Notes: generated by a model from the sequence alone, not told the origin. A stretch of DNA of 64,000 nt from Anaerolineaceae bacterium (GCA_007693385.1 REDR01000045.1:34245-98244), one strand, 5' to 3'. Shown: positions 1 to 8,704, numbered from the stretch's first letter. Made by a program: numbers and translations.

Positions 1-428
1 GCCGACAATTGATCGAGCGAATCGACCAGATACGACGACAAGACCGGCTGTTCACTGAGGATGTCCACGCGGGCGATGCGTCCGGCGATGTCGTCAATGT
101 CGGTGATGTGGCTAAACGGCAGGGCGTCAAACGGCCATGGCCGCAACTCGACGGCTTCCGGCGGGATGGTCGCACCGCGTGAGATATTCTGCACGGCTAC
201 CGCGATCAGGCGTAATTCCTGCGTGGGGATGGCTGTCGCCGCCGGATCAGTCGGCACGGCGGTTTCTGCCGGTTCTTCTTCGTCTTCCTGTACCAATTCT
301 ACCGCCGGTGACGGCTCTTCTTCGTCGTCGCTGTCACCCGTGCCGATCAACAAGACCAGACCGACGGCGGCGACGATGATGACGAAAGCCACCAACAGCA
401 AAAGGCGTGTACGTGTACGGTTGTCCAT
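1..428 (-). CDS. cpaB: Flp pilus assembly protein CpaB-like (5' part)
   Basis: The reading frame starts at ATG 428 and is open to the left edge, so only the first 142 codons are seen. Residues 1-8 are basic and are followed by one hydrophobic membrane segment to about residue 28. An acidic, Thr-rich linker comes next, then an SAF-like stretch with the motifs NISRGATIPPEAV and GRIARVDILSEQP. This order (one N-terminal anchor, then an SAF domain) is that of CpaB/RcpC, the periplasmic or extracytoplasmic component of tight-adherence pili. The rest of the pilus locus should lie to the left of this window. The family call rests on motif reading alone. Another SAF-domain protein, such as a FlgA-like one, is possible but less likely because of the N-terminal anchor. 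Confidence 0.75.
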   Translation of the reverse strand, partial: MDNRTRTRLLLLVAFVIIVAAVGLVLLIGTGDSDDEEEPSPAVELVQEDEEEPAETAVPTDPAATAIPTQELRLIAVAVQNISRGATIPPEAVELRPWPFDALPFSHITDIDDIAGRIARVDILSEQPVLSSYLVDSLDQLS

Positions 429-613
429 TCAATCCCTCCGAATGTTTTTAGATAACCCACGCCATCCCCCCGATGGTTCTGGTCGTGCGTCGATTCCGCG
501 TCAATGCGCCGCATCATCGGGCGCACAAAATCCCTCAACACTGCATTTATTGTATAGCAAGTGAAAGTGTCGATCAGTTAAGACTGGCCGCGCCAACATC
601 TGCTGATGCCTCT

Positions 614-642
614 ATTGTAGCGTCACGCGCATTTTACGGCAA
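614..642 (-). promoter_or_regulatory. Possible promoter for cpaB
   Basis: On the minus strand a -35 like TTGCCG (642-637) and a -10 like TACAAT (619-614) are 17 bp apart. They lie in the 249-bp gap between degS and cpaB and would give a leader of about 180 nt. This is consensus matching only. Confidence 0.3.
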
Positions 643-677
643 CGTCTGGCATGAAACCCGAATGCACTGCGCCGCCG

Positions 678-1748
678 CTAACTGACCGGAAGCTCTAGCC
701 GCACTTTCGTTCCTTCGCCTTCGTCACTGCTGATGCTGAAATTGCCTTTGACCAGTTCAAACTTCTCTTTCAGCGTCAAAAAGCCCTGAGCGCGGGCATC
801 CTGATGATCGTCGCGTGACATCAAATCCTCAACGTCAATCGCCCGTCCGTTGTCTGATACCTGAATCAGAACCGGATTATCCTGAAAATCTATGCGAACC
901 TTAATCTGCTGACTGTTGGCGTAATCACGCGCATAGCCGACTAAATCCTGCACAGCGCGGAAGATCATCACCTCTTTATGTTGTTCTTTCAGCCGTCGTT
1001 CTTCGCCCAGTATGGTCAGGTCGATGTTGATCGCGTTCTTCTCGCGCACGGAATCCACCCAGCGCTTGATCGTCGGCACGACGCCGAGATCGTCGAGCAT
1101 CATCGGGCGCAGGTCGAAGATGAAGTCGCGCACCTTCTGGAATGTGACGCTGGCCGCCTCTTTGAGGTTGCCGAGTTCCTCTCCGGCGCGTTCCGGGTTG
1201 CGGTCAAATAAGCGCTGGCAGATTTCCGCCTGCAAGATGAAGTTCGTCAGCGATTGTGCCGGGCCGTCGTGCATCTGCCGCGCAAGGCGCTGGCGTTCTT
1301 CTTCCTGCGCCTGCACAATGCGTACAATATTAATCGTGCCGCGCTCCGGCTCGTCGTCCTCTTCGATCTCGAAGCTGTGGACGCCCTGCACCTTGCTCAT
1401 GATGTCCGATAGGAGCGCTTGCTCCGCCTGTAGTTGCTCGTATTGCGCTTCAAACTTCTCGTACTGGCCGCGCATCGTCGCCAGCCGGAAGCGCACATCA
1501 AGCGCCTCTTTGTACTTGTCGCGGATTTCATCACGGGGGCGGCTCTCTAACGTCGCCTCGATGGTCTGGATTTCAAAGGCGATGTCGGAATAGCGATCCT
1601 GTTCGCGCTCCACGACCTGCTGTGTCTGGCTGATCTGGTTTTTGAGTTCGGCCAACTGACTTTTAATCTCGCCCATGCGCTTGGTGACGCGCTCGATGAT
1701 AGCCTGACGCGGATCATCGAATAGTGTATCGTGTGCTAAATCGGCCAT
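678..1748 (-). CDS. DegS-like cytoplasmic sensor histidine kinase
   Basis: This 356-residue protein has no membrane segment. Residues 15-120 are a long heptad-rich coiled coil like the DegS sensor region. A HisKA_3 dimerisation segment follows with the phospho-acceptor in RQMHDGPAQS (His160), then a HATPase domain to the C-terminus. The kinase should phosphorylate the NarL-type regulator encoded 7 bp upstream, and the two genes read as one operon with the regulator first. The ATP-binding region is unusual. The N-box at about 262-278 reads FRAVQDLVGYARDYA, so the usual Asn is Tyr272 and the usual Glu is Asp. The DNG of the G1 box (299-301) is kept, but the G2 region is poorly matched. Autokinase activity may therefore be weak or altered. 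The family call is firm; the signal sensed is unknown. Confidence 0.85.
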   Translation of the reverse strand: MADLAHDTLFDDPRQAIIERVTKRMGEIKSQLAELKNQISQTQQVVEREQDRYSDIAFEIQTIEATLESRPRDEIRDKYKEALDVRFRLATMRGQYEKFEAQYEQLQAEQALLSDIMSKVQGVHSFEIEEDDEPERGTINIVRIVQAQEEERQRLARQMHDGPAQSLTNFILQAEICQRLFDRNPERAGEELGNLKEAASVTFQKVRDFIFDLRPMMLDDLGVVPTIKRWVDSVREKNAINIDLTILGEERRLKEQHKEVMIFRAVQDLVGYARDYANSQQIKVRIDFQDNPVLIQVSDNGRAIDVEDLMSRDDHQDARAQGFLTLKEKFELVKGNFSISSDEGEGTKVRLELPVS

Positions 1749-1755
1749 CTGCTTT

Positions 1756-2532
1756 TTAATCCTCTTCTCTCATATCGGTCTGCGTCGCCTCGTCGGTCAC
1801 ACGTTCATCGCCTGTTGTGGGGTTATCGTCGTGCAGGCGCACCCAGCCATGCCGGATAGCGGTCACAGCCGCCTGTGTGCGGTCACGCACGTTCATCTTA
1901 TGCAAGATAGATGTCATGTGATTCTTCACCGTTTGTCGGCTGATGCCAAGTGCCAGACTCATCTCTTTGTTGCTCATGCCGTGAATAACCGCGTACAATA
2001 CTTCGGTTTCGCGTGGGCTTAACGGCGTGAAGCATCGCGCGGTCATGTCGTCGTCGTATGTGCCGATCAGCGCCTCGATCCGCGCTTCGACCCATTCCTG
2101 CTTCATCTGCTCATTCATCGCCTGCCCGTTAATCACGTAGCATCCGCCCGCCACCGCGCGGATCGTGCCGGTTAGCGCATCCGCGCTGATGTCTTTGGAG
2201 CAATAAGTTTTTGCGCCAGCCTGTAGCGCGTACAGCACATGCTCTTCTTCGTGGTAGCCGGTCAGGATGATAACATCGGTATTCGGCGCGACGACTTTCA
2301 GCGCTTGCGTCACCCGTAGGCCGTTGATGTCCGGCAGGTTCATGTCCACGATAGCGACATCCGGCTGTACTCTGCTGACCAGCTTGACGCCGCTATGACC
2401 GTTCCCCGCATAGCCGACAATGCGGATGTCCGGCTCTAGGCTCAGGGTTTTCGCTAGCCCTTCTCTGAAAATTGGATGATCTTCGATGACGGCTACCGTA
2501 ATTTGTTCAACAATAGGATTCGTCTGATTCAT
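1756..2532 (-). CDS. DegU/NarL-family response regulator
   Basis: An N-terminal receiver domain carries the acidic pair E17/D18, the phospho-acceptor in VDMNLPD (Asp63), the LTG threonine and the SKD lysine. A linker of about 50 residues leads to a LuxR-type helix-turn-helix (SPRETEVLYAV ... GISRQTVKNHM) near residues 175-235. The C-terminal tail is acidic. It is the first gene of the regulator-kinase operon with the DegS-like kinase and probably controls transcription after phosphorylation. The start at 2532 gives a seven-residue lead before the receiver. Targets cannot be read from the sequence. Confidence 0.9.
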   Translation of the reverse strand: MNQTNPIVEQITVAVIEDHPIFREGLAKTLSLEPDIRIVGYAGNGHSGVKLVSRVQPDVAIVDMNLPDINGLRVTQALKVVAPNTDVIILTGYHEEEHVLYALQAGAKTYCSKDISADALTGTIRAVAGGCYVINGQAMNEQMKQEWVEARIEALIGTYDDDMTARCFTPLSPRETEVLYAVIHGMSNKEMSLALGISRQTVKNHMTSILHKMNVRDRTQAAVTAIRHGWVRLHDDNPTTGDERVTDEATQTDMREED

Positions 2533-2725
2533 TGAATTCTAGGTCGGACGGCGGATCACTTCAACGCGCCAACCGTTACCATCTCCGTACACAGAACACA
2601 TCGTTATATATCTGGCTCTATTGACAAGTCATGGCAGGCTTGGCAACATTAGCCGCACTGAGTCCGCACAAGTGTGACTTGCAAACACACTATAGCATAA
2701 GAAATTGAAATCGCGCCAATTGCCT

Positions 2726-3526
2726 ATGATTGCTCAAACATATAATCAACTGAAATACTATCAATTCCCATCATTCATCGGGATCAATCACGGAATATTC
2801 ACCCGCAAGGGCGGGGTGAGTGCCGCGCCGTATGGCGAACACAACGTCGGCGGTACGGTGGGCGATGACCTATCTGCTGTGCGCCGCAATCATGAGTTGA
2901 TGTACGAAGCGCTGGCGGTCAATGGCGAGCGCTCCTGTACCGTGTGGCAGGTTCACGGCGCGGATACCGTCATCGCGCATCGTCCGATCAACGGGCGGCG
3001 CTGGGTAGCGCTGGCGGATGGCATCGTCACGGATCGGCCAGACACGCCGCTTGTCATGCGCTACGCCGACTGCACGCCGATTTTGTTCTGTGATGCGGTG
3101 CGCGGCGTCATCGGCATCGCGCACGCCGGTTGGCGCGGCACGGTATCCGGCGCGGCGCGGAGCGTGGTCGATACCATGACGCGGGCTTTCGGCTGTCGTC
3201 ATGCCGACATCCGCGCCGGTATCGGCCCCAGCATCGGCCCGACGCGCTATCAAGTCGGCGAAGAGGTGGTGAGCGCAATCTGTGACTATTACGGCACGCT
3301 GACCGGCGACATGCCGGAAGGCGACTTGATCCGCCGTGATCCCGCCGACGGCACCGCCTACCTGAATCTGTGGGCGGCCAACCGGCTTGATCTGGTGCGG
3401 GCGGGGCTGGCGCAGGAACAAATCCACGTCGCGGGGATGTGTACCGCGTCGCGCACGGACGAGTGGCACTCGCACCGCGCCGAGCGTGGTAAAACGGGGC
3501 GCTTCGGCGTGGTGATGTCGCTATGA
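2726..3526 (+). CDS. pgeF: Purine nucleoside phosphorylase / YlmD-YfiH (laccase-fold) protein
   Basis: This is the YfiH/YlmD (DUF152) fold, a zinc enzyme that cleaves purine nucleosides (older name: polyphenol oxidase or laccase domain). Signature motifs are visible: FTRKGGVS near the start, RYADCTPIL, IAHAGWRGT, GIGPSIGP and CTASRTDEWHSHRAERGKTGR at the end. The Cys and His residues of these motifs form the active site. I chose ATG 2726 over the in-frame TTG at 2705 because homologues begin close to this point. The stop overlaps the next start (ATGA), so it is translationally coupled to yggS, the common ylmD-ylmE arrangement. Confidence 0.92.
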   Translation: MIAQTYNQLKYYQFPSFIGINHGIFTRKGGVSAAPYGEHNVGGTVGDDLSAVRRNHELMYEALAVNGERSCTVWQVHGADTVIAHRPINGRRWVALADGIVTDRPDTPLVMRYADCTPILFCDAVRGVIGIAHAGWRGTVSGAARSVVDTMTRAFGCRHADIRAGIGPSIGPTRYQVGEEVVSAICDYYGTLTGDMPEGDLIRRDPADGTAYLNLWAANRLDLVRAGLAQEQIHVAGMCTASRTDEWHSHRAERGKTGRFGVVMSL

Positions 3527-4257
3527 TAAAGACATCTATCGCTGACAACATCGCGGAGGTGCAGGCCAATATTGCCTCTGCCTGTGACCGCGCCGGACGC
3601 TCACCCGACGATGTGACGCTGGTCGCGGTTAGCAAGCGCCAGCCGCTAGACCGTGTGATCGCCGCCGTGCAAGCCGGTCTGGTGCATCTGGGCGAAAATC
3701 GCATCGACGAAGCCGAGATGCGCCGCGAGCGCATCATGGCGGCGGGCGGCGGGTATCTGGTCTGGCACATGCTGGGGCGCGTTGAACCGCGCCGCGTGCG
3801 CTATATCCCGCGCCTTTTTCAGCGCTTTCATGCGCTGGATAGCGTCCGGCTGGCCGAAAGGCTATCGGATTTGATCGTCGCGGGTGATTTGCCGCCGTTC
3901 CCCGTGTGGGTGGAGGTCAACATCACCGGCGAAGCGAGCAAGGCCGGATTCGACGCGCACGGCTGGGCGCACTCTGCGACGGTTTTCGCGGAATTACGTA
4001 CTGCTATCGGGCGGATTAGCCATCTACGCGGGCTTGACCTGCGCGGGCTGATGACGCTCGCGCCATACGTTGCCGACATGGAGCAGACGCGCCCCGTCTT
4101 TGCCGGTTTACGCCATCTGCGCGACGCGCTGACCGACTCGCTCGGCGTGCCGTTACCCGATCTCAGCATGGGCATGACCAATGATTATCCGGTGGCGATT
4201 GAGGAGGGCGCGACCACGGTTCGCGTCGGACGGGCGATCTTCGGGGAGCGCGATTGA
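3523..4257 (+). CDS. yggS: YggS/YlmE family PLP-binding homeostasis protein
   Basis: This single-domain alanine-racemase-like barrel of 244 residues binds pyridoxal phosphate without known catalysis and buffers PLP and amino-acid pools. The PLP lysine is Lys38 in LVAVSKRQP. HLGENRIDEA, a GLMTLAPY-like segment and LSMGMTNDYPVAIEEGATTVRVGRAIFG match the family. The gene overlaps pgeF by 4 bp. It is followed by yggT and, further on, yggU, the usual ylm/ygg neighbourhood near division genes. Confidence 0.95.
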   Translation: MIKTSIADNIAEVQANIASACDRAGRSPDDVTLVAVSKRQPLDRVIAAVQAGLVHLGENRIDEAEMRRERIMAAGGGYLVWHMLGRVEPRRVRYIPRLFQRFHALDSVRLAERLSDLIVAGDLPPFPVWVEVNITGEASKAGFDAHGWAHSATVFAELRTAIGRISHLRGLDLRGLMTLAPYVADMEQTRPVFAGLRHLRDALTDSLGVPLPDLSMGMTNDYPVAIEEGATTVRVGRAIFGERD

Positions 4258-4354
4258 GCGCGTTTTAGCGTCCCCTCATGCGTCGGCGGTATCTTTTGAA
4301 AGAAACAGTATGGTACGGTGTTATATGTTTCGATTAATCGAGAGGATGAAGTAA

Positions 4355-4624
4355 ATGGCCGCAATTGCGAATCTGTTGTTGATCTTTCTACAGCTTTACT
4401 CGTTTATCATTCTGGCGCGGGTGTTGCTGAGTTGGTTTCCCAATGTAGACCCGGATAATCCCATCGTGCGCTTTTTGTACGAAGCTACCGAGCCGGTGTT
4501 ACAGCCGGTACGCAACTTCTTGCGCCGCCAGTTTCCGGAGATGGGGATGCTGGACTTTAGTCCGATTGCCGTCTTTCTCGGCATTTTCGTCCTGCAAATC
4601 TTGATCCGTAGCGCATTCTTCTAA
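4355..4624 (+). CDS. yggT: YggT/YlmG family membrane protein
   Basis: An 89-residue protein with two hydrophobic segments (about 4-24 and 66-86) flanking a loop with the family motif RVLLSWFPNVDPDNP and a VLQPVRNFL segment. YggT/YlmG proteins are linked to membrane organisation and division-site or nucleoid placement; no enzymatic role is known. It lies 97 bp after yggS and is probably in the same transcript. Length and topology are typical for single-repeat YggT proteins. Confidence 0.92.
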   Translation: MAAIANLLLIFLQLYSFIILARVLLSWFPNVDPDNPIVRFLYEATEPVLQPVRNFLRRQFPEMGMLDFSPIAVFLGIFVLQILIRSAFF

Positions 4625-4668
4625 ATCGCGGATGGTGCGGGCATGGTGGATCGGGTGCAATTCATCGT

Positions 4669-4711
4669 GGGCGCGATTCATGGGCGCAATCCGTCGCGCC
4701 CTATTGCGCCC
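4669..4711 (+). promoter_or_regulatory. Two interleaved, mutually exclusive inverted repeats between yggT and yggU
   Basis: GGGCGCG (4669-4675) is complementary to CGCGCCC (4695-4701), and GGGCGCAAT (4682-4690) is complementary to ATTGCGCCC (4703-4711). The four arms interleave, so both stems cannot form as simple hairpins at once. Only one nucleotide separates the third and fourth arms, which argues against a stable pseudoknot. This looks like alternative RNA folding or two nested protein sites ahead of yggU. Function unknown. Confidence 0.5.
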
Positions 4712-4800
4712 GCGTTTGTCCGATTGGCGCTTTCCGGTGTAAGATAAACGGTATAATCGCAAGACAACAACGCCTAATGAATGACAGAAAGTGAAGAACC

Positions 4801-5121
4801 GTGAATCGTGAATTCAAAATTACAGACGCAAAAGGCGGCGCGGCGTTTACCGTGCGCTGTGTCACCCGTGCCCAGCGCACGGAGGTTGTCGGCGTGCAGG
4901 ATGACGGCACGCTGAAAATTCGTTTGCAGGCATCCCCGGCGGGCGCACCGGAAGCGAATGATGAACTGGTCGCGTTTCTGGCGGACAAGCTCGATGTCGC
5001 GTCGGACAAGATCGAGATTGTGGCCGGACAGGATGGCCGCGAGAAGCTCATCAGCGTGGAGGACATCAGCACCGCCCACGTTGAGTCGATGTTGGGCGGT
5101 AATCTGCTGGCTGATGAATGA
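4801..5121 (+). CDS. yggU: YggU family protein (DUF167)
   Basis: A 106-residue DUF167 protein. The family pattern is visible as TRAQRTEVVGVQDDGTLKIRLQASP, then EANDELVAFLADKLDV, then DKIEIVAGQDGREKLISVE. Translation begins at GTG 4801, which fits the alignment start. A TATAAT-like element at 4752-4757 could give it its own promoter. The next gene starts directly after its stop codon. The molecular function of DUF167 is not established; the genomic link with yggS and yggT is widely conserved. Confidence 0.85.
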   Translation: MNREFKITDAKGGAAFTVRCVTRAQRTEVVGVQDDGTLKIRLQASPAGAPEANDELVAFLADKLDVASDKIEIVAGQDGREKLISVEDISTAHVESMLGGNLLADE

Positions 5122-5886
5122 GTGAAACCGGCTGATATGGGCGTGCGCTGGGGGTTGTTGCTGGCCTGCGCGTGGCTTCTGGTCGCGTGCGCGTCCGCGC
5201 CGGATGCGGTGCGGACGCCGTTCCCGACGCTGACGCTGATCGCCTTGCCACCGACGGCCACATCCGCGCCGCCCACCGCGACGCCGACATCGGCTGTGTT
5301 GATTAGTCCGGCAGACCTCATCACGCCGACGCCCGCCGGAAGCAGTCAGGCGCTGGTCGAGATGGCGCGGGCTGATGTTGGCGGGCGCGATGATCTGGCG
5401 CGGGCGGATATACGGCTCGCCCACGTTGCACCGCGTCGCTGGGCTTCGGCGGAGACGCTGGACTGCCAGCCCGCCGAGACGGACGACCCCCGCGCCATGA
5501 TCGACGGCTACGAGATCATCCTGACCGGCGGCGGGCAGGTCTACATCTATCACAGTGACCGGACGCGGGTGCAACTGTGCGCCGCCATGCCGCTTGACCA
5601 AGTGCCCGGCGATGTGCTGGTGCGTTTCGACGCTATCGCGGCGGACTTCCTGCGCGTGGCACGGCGCGATCTGGCGCGGCGGCTAGATGTCGATACATCG
5701 CGCATCGCCCTGCACGAGATGGGCGTCGTCGTCTGGCCGGATACCAGCTTGGGCTGTCCGCGCCCGAACCAGACATACACCGAAACCCGCACTACCGGCT
5801 ATCGCATTCTGCTGACGGTAGATGGCGTCGAATACGCCTACCACACCGATTATGACCGCGTGTTGCTGTGCCCGTCGGCTAACTGA
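5122..5886 (+). CDS. Predicted lipoprotein with two related C-terminal modules
   Basis: A signal peptide with lipobox LLVAC (Cys23 if GTG 5122 is the start) is followed by a Thr/Pro-rich linker, so the mature protein is probably lipid-anchored outside the cell. The folded part contains two similar segments, GYEIILTGGGQVYIYHSDRTRVQLC and GYRILLTVDGVEYAYHTDYDRVLLC, which suggests an internal duplication of a small beta module. Each repeat ends in Cys. The start touches the yggU stop (TGAGTG); ATG 5137 is an alternative start. Its 3' end overlaps the convergent NACHT gene by 8 bp. No function recognised. Confidence 0.8.
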   Translation: MKPADMGVRWGLLLACAWLLVACASAPDAVRTPFPTLTLIALPPTATSAPPTATPTSAVLISPADLITPTPAGSSQALVEMARADVGGRDDLARADIRLAHVAPRRWASAETLDCQPAETDDPRAMIDGYEIILTGGGQVYIYHSDRTRVQLCAAMPLDQVPGDVLVRFDAIAADFLRVARRDLARRLDVDTSRIALHEMGVVVWPDTSLGCPRPNQTYTETRTTGYRILLTVDGVEYAYHTDYDRVLLCPSAN

Positions 5887-8683
5887 CGCTGATCGGCGTG
5901 GGTAGCGCTTCGCCCATCTGCATCTGAATATCCCCTAGCGCCCGATAAGCCGCTTCGCGCACGTAATATTCACGGTGGCGCAGGGCGCTGTAGATCGTGC
6001 CCATTTGCCCGTATGCCGCTAACTGGCCGAGATTGCCCACCGCCAGATATTGCACCTCCGCCGGGCCTTCTTCCAGCGCACGGCGCAACAGGCGCTCGCC
6101 GCTTTCGCGCTTGCTGGCGAGATCGCCCACGCTATCCACCCATCGCTTCAGCCAGTCGATCTGCTCCGGTTGCGGGTAGCGTCGCGGGCCACTCGCCGCG
6201 ATGCCGTATTGCAAATCTAAAAATGCCTGCTCCGCCGCCGATTTGACGTACCATTCATCATCAGCTAGCGAGACATCATGCAGATAGATCAGCGCCCACG
6301 GTGCGCGGATGCGGCGCAGGCCGAACACCGCCGCCCGCCGGAGCATCATATCCTCATGACTCACCGCGTCGAATAGCACCGGATAGCCTTCGTCGGGGAT
6401 AGCGGCGAACGACTCCGCGATGGTCTGGCGCATCGTCTCGTGTCCCTGCGTGAACATGACCGCCATCTCCTCTAGCGCTTCGTCCGTGCCGATCACCCCG
6501 AGCGCAAGACCGGCGGCGATTTGCACTTTCGGATCGGAATCGCCCATCAGCGCCGCTATCGCCCCCACATCGTCGCCGTGCCGCAACGCGCCCAACCCCA
6601 GACACGACAGGCGGCGCACGGTGGCGTCGGGATGGTTCAGCGAGCGTTCGAAGATGCGAACCGCGTTACGATCTCCCGTGCCGACCAGCGCGGCGGCGAT
6701 GCGTTCGCGGGCGGTGGGGTATTGCTTGCGGGCGGCGAACAGCTTGCCCAGCGTCCGCAACAGGCCGGGCACCCATTCCACCTTGCCCCCCGCGTATCGT
6801 ATCCACTGCGCCGCGTCGAGTAGTTGATTGAGCAGAACGTCAAGCGGGGCGTCCATGCGGGCACGCACCACATTATCAAGCGGGGTATGCGCGGCGGCGA
6901 AGATGAACGCATCGCGCCATGTGGGATCGTCAGCGCGGGCGATTTGCTCGTCGTCGTCCATCTCCGGCAGGGCGAAGCTGGCGAAGTAGGCGGCCACCAT
7001 CACATGGCTGAACTGATAGCGCCCGCCGCGATAGCGCCGCAAAATCCCCGCCTTGACCATCTCCTTGAGGAAATTCAGCGCTTCGGCGCTCAAACGCTGA
7101 TTCTTCTTGTCGTCCAGCGCCACCTCCGCCGGAACTTCGACGGTGCCGGACGCTTCACCCTCCGCCGGATCGTCGCCGCGCAAGGAGTCTAATTCCATCT
7201 CGAAATCGTCCAGACGGGCGCTGATGTCGTCCGGCGTGTCGTCGTCATCCGTCGGCAGATCGTCGGCTTCGGCGCTCTCCACCGGCGCGATGAGGCGGCT
7301 CAGCGCTTCCGGCAGGATGTAGCCCTGTTCCAGTTGAAGCGTCGCCGCCCCGACGAGACGCTCGTGCAGGGTGTCGGCGTCGGCAGAAGGGGCGCGGGCG
7401 GTCAGGTAGTTCGCCAGCCAGTCGGCGAGTCCGGTCTTGGTCGGGGAGTCGTAGATGCTCCACGTCCGCAGGGTTTGCTCGAATGGCGTGCTGTTGCGGC
7501 TACGCCCGCGCACCTTACGCATCGTCTCCGCGTCGATGTCGGCGGATTGGCGGCGTCCGCCCCCGCTTAGCTTGCGCCAGTTCTGCGCCCACAGGTCGGT
7601 TAAATTCGCGCTCTGCTCATCGTGCCACGGGCGCACGAAAACCGGCGTATATCCGGCACGGCTCAGGCCGCCATAGCCACGCGGGGAAGCGGTCACGATG
7701 ATGAAGTTCTGTTCGCCGTACATCTCACGCAGACGCGCCAGCCAATCCAGCTTACGCGCCCGTTCTTCGGTGGGTAGTTCGTCCAGACCATCCAGCAATA
7801 GCAACGCTCGCCCGTCATTGAGGCGCTGATAGATGTTGCGTGCCATCTTCATGCGCGTGTTGTAGCTGACGTAATGTTGCAGAGCGCGGACGAGTGGCTC
7901 GGCGGGGTCAACGCGCCGCCCGAATTCGGCGACGCTGATATTGACGTTGGCGAGATGGGTATACATCGGCGTTAGCTGGCGGAAGGGCAGGCCAACCCGC
8001 GCCGCGTCAGCGTTGACGCCGGCATCGTCGCCGCCTTTGCGCCGTTCGGAGAGCGTCTGCTCGGCGATTTCTTCCACGCGCACCCGTTCGGTGTAACGGC
8101 GGGCGCTGGCTTCGCGGGCTTTTAGCTGACTGCGTTCCTCTTCTTCCATGCGTTGCTGGATGGCGTCTTTGGGTGGCTCGAATTGCACCATGCCCAGACT
8201 CCACAGCGCGATAGCGTGTAGTGCGGTAGTTCTGCCGCTTCCGGGCAAACCGAGCAGGGCGACGGCGCGATCTCCGTTATCCAGATCGTCAATCGCCAGC
8301 GTGTGGATGTTGTACGGCGCGTGCAGATAGGGGTGGTCGTGGATGTGGGGGACGGCTTCAAACACGTTGGGCACGATTGGCTCTTCACGCGGGGCGATGA
8401 AGTCCGGCGCTTTGATGAAGCGCGGCTCGACCAGTACATCGCTCAGCGAGATGCGCCCGCCCGCCAGATGATCGGCCTGCACGAACTTGACCAGATCGTT
8501 CAGATAACCGGCGTCGGCGCTCCGCACCGCGAATTCCCGCGCCTGTTGTGTGCCGGAACCCAGCGAGCGCCGCGCTTCGCTGATGAAGTTCCGCGCCCGA
8601 TAGGCCGCGTAAGCTGTGCCCCATCCGGCCAGCAAGCCAAGCCCGAAGTTCTCCGGGCTGAAGTTGAAATTCAGATCAGTCAT
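5879..8683 (-). CDS. NACHT-type STAND ATPase with C-terminal HEAT repeats
   Basis: A 934-residue protein. Residues 10-30 form one likely membrane or amphipathic segment. The P-loop follows at 145-153 (GLPGSGRTT) and the NACHT-style Walker B reads LLLLDGLDEL, with a downstream sensor segment. A helical middle region has an acidic Asp-rich insert. From about residue 650 there are HEAT/PBS-type repeats (VRRLSCLGLGALRHGDD, VQIAAGLALGVIGTDEA, YVREAAYRALGDI). This order (anchor, nucleotide-binding switch, helical repeats) is that of STAND signalling ATPases. The invariant P-loop Lys is Arg151 (codon AGA), which may change nucleotide binding. No fused effector domain is seen. It abuts the zinc-ribbon gene upstream. 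Bacterial NACHT proteins include antiphage sensors, but the neighbourhood here is housekeeping, so a regulatory role is equally possible. Confidence 0.88.
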   Translation of the reverse strand: MTDLNFNFSPENFGLGLLAGWGTAYAAYRARNFISEARRSLGSGTQQAREFAVRSADAGYLNDLVKFVQADHLAGGRISLSDVLVEPRFIKAPDFIAPREEPIVPNVFEAVPHIHDHPYLHAPYNIHTLAIDDLDNGDRAVALLGLPGSGRTTALHAIALWSLGMVQFEPPKDAIQQRMEEEERSQLKAREASARRYTERVRVEEIAEQTLSERRKGGDDAGVNADAARVGLPFRQLTPMYTHLANVNISVAEFGRRVDPAEPLVRALQHYVSYNTRMKMARNIYQRLNDGRALLLLDGLDELPTEERARKLDWLARLREMYGEQNFIIVTASPRGYGGLSRAGYTPVFVRPWHDEQSANLTDLWAQNWRKLSGGGRRQSADIDAETMRKVRGRSRNSTPFEQTLRTWSIYDSPTKTGLADWLANYLTARAPSADADTLHERLVGAATLQLEQGYILPEALSRLIAPVESAEADDLPTDDDDTPDDISARLDDFEMELDSLRGDDPAEGEASGTVEVPAEVALDDKKNQRLSAEALNFLKEMVKAGILRRYRGGRYQFSHVMVAAYFASFALPEMDDDEQIARADDPTWRDAFIFAAAHTPLDNVVRARMDAPLDVLLNQLLDAAQWIRYAGGKVEWVPGLLRTLGKLFAARKQYPTARERIAAALVGTGDRNAVRIFERSLNHPDATVRRLSCLGLGALRHGDDVGAIAALMGDSDPKVQIAAGLALGVIGTDEALEEMAVMFTQGHETMRQTIAESFAAIPDEGYPVLFDAVSHEDMMLRRAAVFGLRRIRAPWALIYLHDVSLADDEWYVKSAAEQAFLDLQYGIAASGPRRYPQPEQIDWLKRWVDSVGDLASKRESGERLLRRALEEGPAEVQYLAVGNLGQLAAYGQMGTIYSALRHREYYVREAAYRALGDIQMQMGEALPTPISVS

Positions 8684-8704
8684 GGGTTTCTACGCTCCGA
8701 TTTT

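Noticed and set aside
61..564. Plus-strand open frame of 167 codons
   Set aside because: Its composition is Ser/Arg/Thr-rich and low-complexity, and the opposite strand carries a coherent CpaB-like protein with a membrane segment and SAF motifs.
4669..4711. H-type pseudoknot between yggT and yggU
   Set aside because: One base would have to span a 7-bp stem, so alternative hairpins are more plausible.
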